DNA from: Rhizobiaceae bacterium
GTDB lineage: Bacteria; Pseudomonadota; Alphaproteobacteria; Rhizobiales; Rhizobiaceae
Assembly: GCA_020696915.1 (NCBI GenBank)
Contig: JAJFMR010000110.1
Location: 1-15,186, forward strand
Length of the DNA: 15,186 nucleotides
Direction: 5' to 3'
Shown: one piece after another, positions 8,886-15,186 of the stretch
Numbering within the stretch: position 1 is the stretch's first letter
How the letters are laid out: every line of letters starts with the position of its first letter
Notes under the pieces: generated by a model
The model's database searches: none
What the model was told of the DNA's origin: nothing
The model's input: only the letters and a program-made list of their open reading frames with translations
Made by a program: the position numbers and the translations under genes

Positions 8886-9136
8886 CTTGCGTCGGCTGCG
8901 ATCGTGAGGACGAGTTTGCAGTCTCCGCATTCGGCCTCTCGACTCCGGCGCAACCGGAATGCTTCGCAGCCAATTCAATCGAGTGCACGGGGAGCATGCG
9001 GGCTCGGTTTTCAGAATATTCGGCGCCGGAGGGAACAAGGACCCGCACGGGCTAGTTCTGGCGGCCTATGGAGATGCGGACCTTACGAGGCAACCTCCAG
9101 AGATTGGTGCTCCAAAGTCGTGTGACATTAACTTCA
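8886..9136. other. Unassigned intergenic DNA between terminators
   Basis: I find no recognisable gene here. Frames of about 80-120 codons are open on both strands, including one at 8959-9210 on the plus strand with a fairly ordinary amino-acid mix (VHGEHAGSVFRIFGAGG). It has no good ribosome binding site and runs through the hairpin at 9137-9156. A weaker EcfG-like pair, GGAAC-N17-AGTT (9032-9057), lies upstream of that hairpin. The stretch could be a second RNA gene, a decayed ORF or plain spacer. Confidence 0.35.
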
Positions 9137-9165
9137 AAGGCGGCCCCGGCCGCCTTCTTTCTTTT
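9137..9165 (+). terminator. Probable terminator hairpin upstream of fumC
   Basis: AAGGCGGC (9137-9144) pairs perfectly with GCCGCCTT (9149-9156) around a CCCG loop. It is followed by a T-rich tract broken by single C residues (9157-9165). It is weaker than the other terminators in the window because the T-run is interrupted. It lies 126 nt before the fumC start and would end any transcript from the region after 8885. Confidence 0.65.
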
Positions 9166-9291
9166 GCGTCGGGGACTGCGGCGACGGGCTTGGCGGCCTC
9201 AATCGATTAGTCCACTGGCCTCATCCAGTCTTGGCTTGATGGGACCGGCCGGAGCGGCTAGGCGAGGTCGGCAATCATCGGAGAAGCCGCC

Positions 9292-10695
9292 GTGGCAGAG
9301 CACGAACGGAAAACGAGGACGGAAACCGATACGTTCGGATCGATCGAGGTGCCCGCCGACCGGTACTGGGGCGCCCAGGCCGAACGTTCGCTCGGCAATT
9401 TCCGGATCGGCTGGGAGAAGCAGCCACGTTCCATCGTCAGGGCACTCGGAATCGTCAAGCGGGCGGCGGCGGAAGTCAACATGGAGTTGGGCCGGCTAGA
9501 CCCCAAGCTGGGCGAAGCGATAGTCGCCGCAGCGCAGGAAGTTATCGAAGGCAGGCTCGACGGGCATTTCCCGCTGGTGGTGTGGCAGACGGGTTCGGGC
9601 ACCCAGTCGAACATGAATGCCAACGAGGTGATCTCCAATCGCGCCATCGAAATGCTGGGCGGCGTGATGGGCTCCAAGCAGCCGGTTCATCCCAACGACC
9701 ACGTCAACATGAGCCAGTCGTCAAACGACACCTATCCGACGGCCATGCACATTGCGTGCGCGGAACGTATCCGGCACCACCTGGTGCCCGCCCTGGAACA
9801 CCTGCACGCGGCGCTCGACGCCAAGGCCGGAGCGTTCGCCCACATCATCAAGATCGGCCGCACCCACACCCAGGACGCGACGCCGCTGACGCTTGGCCAG
9901 GAATTCTCCGGCTATGCCGCCCAGGTGGCTTCCTCGGTAGTCCGCATCGAACTTACATTGCCCGGGCTGATGGAACTGGCGCAGGGCGGCACCGCCGTCG
10001 GTACCGGCCTCAACGCACCCGTCGGTTTTGCCGAGAAAGTGGCCGAAAGGATCGCATCCATTACAGGCCTTCCGTTCACGACTGCACCGAACAAGTTCGA
10101 GGCGCTCGCCGCCCACGATTCCATGGTCTTCTCGCATGGTGCGATCAACGCCGCCGCCGCGGCCCTGTTCAAGATAGCCAACGACATCCGCTTCCTCGGC
10201 TCCGGGCCCCGCTCCGGGCTGGGTGAACTGGCACTGCCCGAGAACGAGCCCGGGTCATCTATCATGCCGGGCAAAGTCAACCCTACCCAATGCGAGGCAC
10301 TGACGCAGGTCTGCGTCCAGGTCTTCGGCAATCATGCCGCGGTCACGTTCGGCGGGAGCCAGGGTCATTTCGAGCTCAACGTCTACAACCCGCTCATGGC
10401 CTACAACTTCCTGCAATCGGTGCAGCTGTTGGCCGATGCGTCCCGCTCCTTCACCGACAATTGCGTCGCCGGCATCGAGGCCCGCGAGGACAACATCAAG
10501 GCGGCTCTCGACCGTTCGCTGATGCTGGTGACGGCGCTGGCGCCAAGGATCGGCTATGACAATGCCGCAAAGATCGCCAAGACCGCGCACCGGAACGGCA
10601 CGACGCTTCGGGAGGAAGCTCTGGCAACCGGCCTGGTCAGCGAGGAGGAGTACGACCGGCTGGTGCGACCGGAGGAGATGACGCGGCCGGGTTAG
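9292..10695 (+). CDS. fumC: Class II fumarate hydratase
   Basis: FumC interconverts fumarate and L-malate in the TCA cycle as an iron-independent, oxygen-stable homotetramer. The 467-residue length is standard. Landmarks are GSGTQSNMNANEV (101-113), the GRTHTQDATP segment with the substrate-activating His192, and the superfamily signature GSSIMPGKVNP at 321-331 with catalytic Ser322. The C-terminal FumC domain (about 414-467) is present and ends EEYDRLVRPEEMTRPG. GTG at 9292 is chosen because GGAG at 9280-9283 sits 8 nt upstream and the family N-terminus (TRTETDTFGSIEVPADRYWGAQ) follows at once; the next in-frame ATG is deep in the domain at residue 64. No clear promoter was found in the 126 nt after the preceding hairpin, and no terminator follows the gene. 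Confidence 0.98.
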   Translation: MAEHERKTRTETDTFGSIEVPADRYWGAQAERSLGNFRIGWEKQPRSIVRALGIVKRAAAEVNMELGRLDPKLGEAIVAAAQEVIEGRLDGHFPLVVWQTGSGTQSNMNANEVISNRAIEMLGGVMGSKQPVHPNDHVNMSQSSNDTYPTAMHIACAERIRHHLVPALEHLHAALDAKAGAFAHIIKIGRTHTQDATPLTLGQEFSGYAAQVASSVVRIELTLPGLMELAQGGTAVGTGLNAPVGFAEKVAERIASITGLPFTTAPNKFEALAAHDSMVFSHGAINAAAAALFKIANDIRFLGSGPRSGLGELALPENEPGSSIMPGKVNPTQCEALTQVCVQVFGNHAAVTFGGSQGHFELNVYNPLMAYNFLQSVQLLADASRSFTDNCVAGIEAREDNIKAALDRSLMLVTALAPRIGYDNAAKIAKTAHRNGTTLREEALATGLVSEEEYDRLVRPEEMTRPG

Positions 10696-10700
10696 CGTTA

Positions 10701-10759
10701 CAGTGAACGAAGTGTACAAAAAAATGTATCTTCAGTGAACGACAGGACATCTTTATCTA
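10701..10759 (+). promoter_or_regulatory. Direct repeats and -10 element upstream of the DoxX gene
   Basis: CAGTGAACGA occurs perfectly at 10701-10710 and again at 10733-10742, start to start 32 bp, about three helical turns. An A-rich stretch lies between them. The right copy sits in TTCAGTGAA, a short palindrome. TATCTA at 10754-10759 resembles a -10 hexamer, and its -35 position (10731-10736, TTCAGT) is poor and overlaps the right repeat. This fits a promoter that needs an activator bound at the repeats, but no regulator can be named. Confidence 0.45.
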
Positions 10760-10793
10760 GGGCGCATCGCAACCCTTGATCCGGAGAGTCCCC

Positions 10794-11219
10794 ATGTCCC
10801 TCAATTCCGTAGCCGCTGGCCAGGCCGGCGTTTTCACCAATGTTTCCGCCGCGCTTCTCCTCGGCCGCGTCCTGCTTTCGGCGATGTTCATTCTCGCCGG
10901 CTTTGCCAAGCTCACGGCGGTTTCCGGCACGGCCGCCTGGTTCGGCTCGCTCGGCCTTCCTCTGCCGGCGCTCAGTGCCGTCGTGGTCGGCCTGGTCGAA
11001 CTCATCGGGGGCCTCTCCGTGCTCGTCGGATACCGCACCCGCATCGCGTCTATCGTGCTTGCGGTATTCACGCTCGCAGCCACGGCAATTGCTCACATCG
11101 ACTTTGCCGATCAGATGCAGGTCCTGTTTCTGCAGAAGAACCTCGCCATCGCCGGGGGCCTCATCGTCCTGGCCATGTCCGGCGCCGGTGTCTTGTCTCT
11201 CGACGCGCGCCGCGCCTGA
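10794..11219 (+). CDS. DoxX family membrane protein
   Basis: This small integral membrane protein of 141 residues has four predicted hydrophobic segments (about 17-38, 51-72, 76-96 and 107-131). The first carries the LLLGRVLLSAMFILAGFAKL pattern typical of DoxX/DoxD-like proteins, followed by WFGSLGLPLPALSAVVVGLVE. The family is named after a subunit of archaeal thiosulfate:quinone oxidoreductase. Most bacterial members have no proven reaction, though some are linked to oxidative or thiol stress. The ATG at 10794 is preferred over a TTG 18 nt upstream because GGAG at 10783-10786 is correctly spaced for it. It lies 98 nt after fumC behind its own repeat-bearing promoter region and ends just before a terminator. 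Physiological role here is unknown. Confidence 0.88.
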   Translation: MSLNSVAAGQAGVFTNVSAALLLGRVLLSAMFILAGFAKLTAVSGTAAWFGSLGLPLPALSAVVVGLVELIGGLSVLVGYRTRIASIVLAVFTLAATAIAHIDFADQMQVLFLQKNLAIAGGLIVLAMSGAGVLSLDARRA

Positions 11220-11242
11220 AAAACCCCTCGTATTTTGTGAAG

Positions 11243-11267
11243 AAGCCCGGAGCGATCCGGGCTTTTT
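11243..11267 (+). terminator. Rho-independent terminator between the DoxX gene and ppx
   Basis: A perfect 9-bp stem AAGCCCGGA / TCCGGGCTT (11243-11251 with 11256-11264) closes on a GCGA tetraloop and runs into five T (11263-11267). It lies 24 nt after the DoxX stop and about 34 nt beyond the convergent ppx stop. On the minus strand the stem is followed by CTTC rather than a clean T-run, so any action on ppx would be weaker. Confidence 0.9.
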
Positions 11268-11300
11268 GTTCGGCGGCAAAACGTCTGCGACGCGAGCAGT

Positions 11301-12818
11301 TCAGCTGTCCGCCACCGAGAATTCCAGCTTCCTGCCGGCGATTCTGGCAAGTTGGGCCAGCCGCCCATCCAGCCGCTCGCCATGCAGCCCGGCCAGCGAG
11401 GGCGGAATGACGAGCGATAATGCGCCGCTCTCGCGTTTCGCCCATTCGAGCTGCGGCATGACGCCGGGCATCGCCGCCGTCAACAGATAGACGACGCGCA
11501 TCATCGCCGCCAGCAGCCTGGCTCGTTCGAGATAAAGCGGCGGCGCCAGGCTCTTCAGTTCGGCCGCGATCATGTCGTTGAACACGCCATCGTTGCGGTA
11601 GGCGTTCACGAGAGCCAGGAACAGGCGGCCGGGATGATCGACGCCGATGAAGGAGGCATGTGCAATTATGTTGAGCGACTGGGTGCCCCGGTATTCCGGG
11701 TGAGCCCGCCAGCCAATGTCGGCGAGAAGACAGGCGGCGTGCCGGAGACGGGTTTCCTGCTCCGTCTCGACGATGTCCAGCGCGGCAAGCGAGCCGGCGG
11801 TCCATTCAACGAGTTCTCGCGCATGCGCCACCGAGCGCGCGCGGAGCAGCGCGAGTTCCTCCGAGGCTGAGATCAGGGGGTCGCGGCGCCTCTCCTCCGG
11901 GGGCAGCAGCGAGAACAGGAAGCCTTCGCGCACACCGAGCGCCGAGACGACGATCATCGACGGCCGCGCCGCCGCAATGATTTCCTTCAGCACCGCGGCC
12001 CCGTAAGGCAATAGCGCGCGGCGTGCCTTCGACACGCCCTCGATGCCCTTGATCTTCTCGATGTCGCCGCGCGCCACCTGGTTCAGGAAGGGCGACGACT
12101 GCTCGATATCCATTTCGTAGTGATGCATCACGCTCAGCGGGTAGGCGGTGGTGTTCATGTGCAGTCGGGCCAGATTTCGCCACGTCCCGCCGACGGCGTA
12201 GAACTTTCTTCCCCGGCCGCCCTTCAGCAGCTTCGCCCTGCCGATCTCCTCCCGGGCGATCCGCTGGGCGGCGGGGGCCGAGCCTCCGGCCATGTCCTGA
12301 AGGCGCAGGCCGCCGAGCGGCAAGGTAATGCCTTCTCCGATCCGATCGCCGTCGACGTCGACGAGTTCGAGGCTGCCGCCGCCGAGATCGCCGGCGATCC
12401 CGTTCGCAGAATGGAAGGCGGAGGCCACGCCGAGCGCGGAGTAATAAGCCTCCTCCCGGCCGCTCAGCACGCGGATCTCCGTTCCGAGCACCCCTTCCGC
12501 GCGGGCGATGAAATCCGGCCCGTTTTCAGCTTCCCGCGCCGCCGCGGTGGCGATCACGTGGAGACGTTCCGCGCCGGCCTGGTCCGAGAGCGCACGAAAC
12601 CGGCGGAGTTCGCCGATCGACCGGGTCACCGCCTCCGGGTCCAGCCGGCGCGTGGAAACAATGCCGCGGCCAAGGCCGGCCAGCATCTTTTCGTTGAACA
12701 GGACCGTCGGCGAGCGAGCGACGCCCTCGTAGATCACCAGTCGGATCGAGTTCGATCCGATGTCGATGATCGACAGCGGCCGGCGATCCTGAAGCCGTCC
12801 TTGCGATTCCGAAATCAT
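11301..12818 (-). CDS. ppx: Exopolyphosphatase (Ppx/GppA family)
   Basis: Ppx removes terminal phosphates from long polyphosphate chains; relatives (GppA) hydrolyse pppGpp. The 505-residue protein has the actin-like fold motifs: IDIGSNSIRLVIYEG with Asp19 at the N-terminus, VLSGREEA with Glu122/Glu123 where the catalytic Glu of the family lies, and GDLGGGSLELV at 143-153 for phosphate binding. A C-terminal HD-like helical domain contains LRHAACLLADIGWRAHPEYRG. The length suits the long, Ppx-type members. Its ATG overlaps the ppk stop by four bases (ATGA), which indicates translational coupling. The synthase and the hydrolase of polyphosphate are thus made from one mRNA. A GppA-like activity cannot be excluded from sequence, but the ppk context favours exopolyphosphatase. 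Confidence 0.94.
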   Translation of the reverse strand: MISESQGRLQDRRPLSIIDIGSNSIRLVIYEGVARSPTVLFNEKMLAGLGRGIVSTRRLDPEAVTRSIGELRRFRALSDQAGAERLHVIATAAAREAENGPDFIARAEGVLGTEIRVLSGREEAYYSALGVASAFHSANGIAGDLGGGSLELVDVDGDRIGEGITLPLGGLRLQDMAGGSAPAAQRIAREEIGRAKLLKGGRGRKFYAVGGTWRNLARLHMNTTAYPLSVMHHYEMDIEQSSPFLNQVARGDIEKIKGIEGVSKARRALLPYGAAVLKEIIAAARPSMIVVSALGVREGFLFSLLPPEERRRDPLISASEELALLRARSVAHARELVEWTAGSLAALDIVETEQETRLRHAACLLADIGWRAHPEYRGTQSLNIIAHASFIGVDHPGRLFLALVNAYRNDGVFNDMIAAELKSLAPPLYLERARLLAAMMRVVYLLTAAMPGVMPQLEWAKRESGALSLVIPPSLAGLHGERLDGRLAQLARIAGRKLEFSVADS

Positions 12819-15025
12819 CCGGCTTCTGACGTGGCCGATTTCTTTCGCCGCTTGAACTGCGCGATCCGTTTGGGGGCATGCGATTTCAGCGCCCCGCCGC
12901 GTCCCGAAAGGCTTGGGTTCGTCATGAAGTATTCCTGCGCGTTGAACGGCTCCTCGCCGTCGTCCAGCGTTATGCGCCGCGAAGTTCCGTCAGCCAGTAC
13001 TTCGAAGCTTTGCTGGTTGTCCATTATGTTTCCGAGCATGATCTGACCCAGCACCTGCTCGTGCACCGTCGGGTTGGTTATCGGCACCAGACATTCCACG
13101 CGCCGGTCGAGGTTGCGCGGCATGATGTCGGCGGAACTGATGTAGACGATCGCCTCGTCCGACGGCAGGCCGTGGCCGTTGCCGAAGCAGAAGATGCGGC
13201 TGTGCTCGAGGAACCGTCCGACGATGGACTTGACGCGAATGTTTTCCGACAGGCCCGGGACCTGCGGCCTCAAGCAGCAGATGCCGCGCACGACGAGGTC
13301 CACCTCGACCCCTGCCCTGCTAGCCTCGTAAAGCGCATCGATGACCGCCGGGTCGACAAGGGCGTTCATCTTCATCCAGATCCGGGCGGGCTGGCCTTTG
13401 CTGGCGTGGCGGATCTCGTCTTCGATATGCCCGATAATGCGGCTCCTCAGCGTGTAAGGCGAAAGCGCAATCCGCATCGTCTCGACCGGCTCGGCATAGC
13501 CGGTGATGAAATTGAAGATCAGCGCCACGTCGCGGGCAATCAGCGGATTGGTGGTGAAGAAAGAGAGATCGGTATAGATGCGGGCGGTGATCGGATGGTA
13601 GTTGCCGGTCCCCAGATGCACGTAGTTGCGCAGCCTGCCGTCCTCGCGGCGTACGACGAGCGACATCTTGGCATGCGTCTTCAGCTCGATGAAGCCGAAC
13701 ACCACCTGCACGCCTGCCCGTTCGAGGTCGCGCGCCCAGCGGATATTGGCCTCTTCGTCGAAGCGCGCCTTCAGTTCGACGAGCGCGGTCACCGACTTTC
13801 CCGCCTCGGCGGCATCGATCAGGGCGCGCACGATGGGACTGTCGTTCGAGGTCCGGTAGAGAGTCTGCTTTATCGCCACAACTTCCGGGTCGGCGGCCGC
13901 CTGGCGCAGGAACTGGACGACGACGTCGAACGATTCGTAAGGGTGATGGACGACGATGTCCTTCTCCCGGATCGCCGCGAAGCAATCGCCGCGATGCTCG
14001 CGGATGCGCTCCGGAAAACGCGGGTTGTAGGGGGTGAATTTCAGGTCGTCGCGAGGCAGGGCGACGATCTCCGCGATCTGGCTGATGGCCAGCGGCCCGG
14101 TGAGGACGCTGACGCGCCCCGCCGCGACGCCGAGCTCGCCGGCCACGAAGTCGCGCAGTTCCGCCGGCATCTGGTGGTCGAATTCGATACGGATGACCGA
14201 GCCTCGGCGGCGGCGCTTCAGCGCGGTTTCGAAGAAACGGACCAGATCCTCGGATTCCTCCTCCACCTCGATGTCGCTGTCACGAATGATGCGAAACGTG
14301 CCGGAACCCTTCACCTCATAGCCAGGAAACAGTTTACCGACGAACAGGCCGACGGTTCCCTCGATGGGAATGAAGCGCACATGGCCCTTGCGGTCCGGCA
14401 GGCGGATGTAGCGCCTGAGCGCGGTCGGCAGGCGCAGCAGCGCCGACATCGCCTGGCCATCCTTCCGGTTGCGCAGCTGCAGGGCGATGGAAAAACCAAG
14501 GTTCGGAATGAACGGGAAGGGATGCGCGGGATCGATCGACAGCGGCGTCAGGACCGGGAAGACCTGCTCGTGGAAATGCTCGTCGAGCCAGGCGATCTCG
14601 TCCCTTGCCAGCTGGTCGGCAGTGACGCTGTCGATGCCTTCCTCCCGCAACAGACGCATGAGGCCGGCAAGGCTCTTCTGCTGATCTTCCTGCAGTCGCT
14701 CCACCTCGCGCAGCAGATGTTCCAGCTGCTGCTCGGGGGTGCGCCCGTCGGGGCTGCGCTGAACGATTCCCTCCCGTACCTGGCCGGCCAGGCCGGCGAC
14801 GCGCACCATGAAGAATTCGTCGAGGTTGGCCGCCGAGATCGACAGGAAGCGGACGCGCTCGAGGAGCGGATGGCGGAGATTGCCGGCCTCCTCGAGAACG
14901 CGCCGGTTGAACTGCAGCCAGGAGAATTCGCGGTTGACGAAGCGGTCCGGATTGCCGGACGCGGCGTCGCCTGCGGCAAGCTGGCCGCCGGTGAACTCGC
15001 TCTGGACCGGCCTCAACTCGTTCAT
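12815..15025 (-). CDS. ppk: Polyphosphate kinase 1
   Basis: PPK1 reversibly moves the gamma phosphate of ATP onto polyphosphate. The 736-residue protein has the expected order: N-terminal helical domain (about 27-130, starting RFVNREFSWLQFNRRVL), middle domain (about 140-320), and two phospholipase-D-like catalytic domains. The autophosphorylated His is predicted to be His451 in LKTHAKMSLV, with His470 in NYVHLGTGNY beside it. His608 in FLEHSRIFCF and the YISSADIMPRNLDRRVE segment mark the second domain. The C-terminus is a basic tail rich in Lys/Arg (about 714-729), common in rhizobial members. CAGGA lies about 8 nt before the ATG, and a three-codon reading frame (ATGACGACATGA) overlaps this start codon. 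It is the first gene of the ppk-ppx pair. I saw no convincing Pho box upstream. Confidence 0.97.
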   Translation of the reverse strand: MNELRPVQSEFTGGQLAAGDAASGNPDRFVNREFSWLQFNRRVLEEAGNLRHPLLERVRFLSISAANLDEFFMVRVAGLAGQVREGIVQRSPDGRTPEQQLEHLLREVERLQEDQQKSLAGLMRLLREEGIDSVTADQLARDEIAWLDEHFHEQVFPVLTPLSIDPAHPFPFIPNLGFSIALQLRNRKDGQAMSALLRLPTALRRYIRLPDRKGHVRFIPIEGTVGLFVGKLFPGYEVKGSGTFRIIRDSDIEVEEESEDLVRFFETALKRRRRGSVIRIEFDHQMPAELRDFVAGELGVAAGRVSVLTGPLAISQIAEIVALPRDDLKFTPYNPRFPERIREHRGDCFAAIREKDIVVHHPYESFDVVVQFLRQAAADPEVVAIKQTLYRTSNDSPIVRALIDAAEAGKSVTALVELKARFDEEANIRWARDLERAGVQVVFGFIELKTHAKMSLVVRREDGRLRNYVHLGTGNYHPITARIYTDLSFFTTNPLIARDVALIFNFITGYAEPVETMRIALSPYTLRSRIIGHIEDEIRHASKGQPARIWMKMNALVDPAVIDALYEASRAGVEVDLVVRGICCLRPQVPGLSENIRVKSIVGRFLEHSRIFCFGNGHGLPSDEAIVYISSADIMPRNLDRRVECLVPITNPTVHEQVLGQIMLGNIMDNQQSFEVLADGTSRRITLDDGEEPFNAQEYFMTNPSLSGRGGALKSHAPKRIAQFKRRKKSATSEAG

Positions 15026-15186
15026 GTCGTCATCCTGCGCCGCTCCCGGCCCGTTGCGTCCAATCTACCTGCTGCCTGACTTTTGCGACAGTTTCATTTC
15101 GCGGCTTGCAAATGGAGTCCTGATGGGCCACAGGCAACAGCGGCATGCACTGAACGAAACGCGCCCTGCCGCTGTAGTAACCCGGA
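15026..15186. other. Leader region upstream of ppk, window end
   Basis: These 161 bp should hold the ppk promoter, but I cannot assign hexamers with confidence. One minus-strand frame is open for about 50 codons to a TGA near 15034, with no recognisable protein sequence. A short plus-strand frame from an ATG at 15123 runs off the edge. Neither is supported as a gene. Confidence 0.35.

Noticed and set aside
8683..9048. A 121-codon minus-strand frame between groEL and fumC
   Set aside because: It runs through two strong plus-strand terminator hairpins, has no clear ribosome binding site, and its composition looks like noncoding DNA.
10776..10793. TTG codon at 10776 as the start of the DoxX protein
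   Set aside because: The ATG at 10794 has a correctly spaced GGAG (10783-10786), and the six extra residues are not needed for the family fold.
12878..15079. A 733-codon open frame on the plus strand opposite ppk
   Set aside because: It is antisense to a full-length PPK1 with all catalytic motifs. Long antisense frames are expected from high-G+C codon bias, and the translation looks like no protein family.
15074..15091. Possible Pho box upstream of ppk (GACAG with a TTTT spacer)
   Set aside because: Only one half-site matches. The second GAC lies 9 bp rather than 11 bp away, so the two-repeat Pho box geometry is not met.

Overview
This window looks like chromosomal DNA of a high-G+C alphaproteobacterium of the order Hyphomicrobiales (Rhizobiales), probably Mesorhizobium/Phyllobacteriaceae-like. 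The basis is protein flavour and regulatory grammar: a degenerate IleRS C-terminus of the alphaproteobacterial kind, a TIGR01459-type HAD protein beside ribF-ileS, a ppk-ppx pair, and CIRCE-, RpoH- and EcfG-type sites. No species can be named from the sequence alone. Almost every gene is a housekeeping gene with a recognisable family.

Layout. Positions 1-5058 are a minus-strand cluster, read right to left: a HAD hydrolase, ribF (FMN/FAD synthesis), ileS (isoleucyl-tRNA synthetase), and the first nine codons of a further gene whose ATG overlaps the ileS stop. Divergent from it, at 5264-6526, is a membrane-anchored protein with a degenerate EAL domain. Positions 6660-8718 hold the groES-groEL heat-shock operon, with an RpoH/sigma70-like promoter, a near-perfect CIRCE operator and a strong terminator. 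The groEL copy is damaged as read: about 40 codons are missing near residue 388 and the frame shifts, so the ATP-hydrolysing Asp398 region is lost.

Positions 8719-9291 contain no convincing protein gene. They do contain a consensus-type EcfG (general stress sigma factor) promoter placed so that a transcript of about 75 nt would end at a strong terminator, which is a good small-RNA candidate. A third, weaker terminator hairpin follows before fumC.

Positions 9292-11219 carry fumC (class II fumarase, GTG start) and a small DoxX-family membrane protein. Two perfect 10-bp direct repeats 32 bp apart lie in front of the DoxX gene. A terminator at 11243-11267 separates it from the convergent ppk-ppx operon (minus strand, 15025 to 11301, ATGA overlap), which makes and degrades polyphosphate. 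The right end (15026-15186) is the ppk leader, with no identifiable gene.

The two observations most worth following are the internally deleted groEL and the predicted EcfG-driven small RNA just behind it. I found no CRISPR array, insertion sequence, prophage, tRNA or rRNA, and no evidence of a wholly new multi-gene system.
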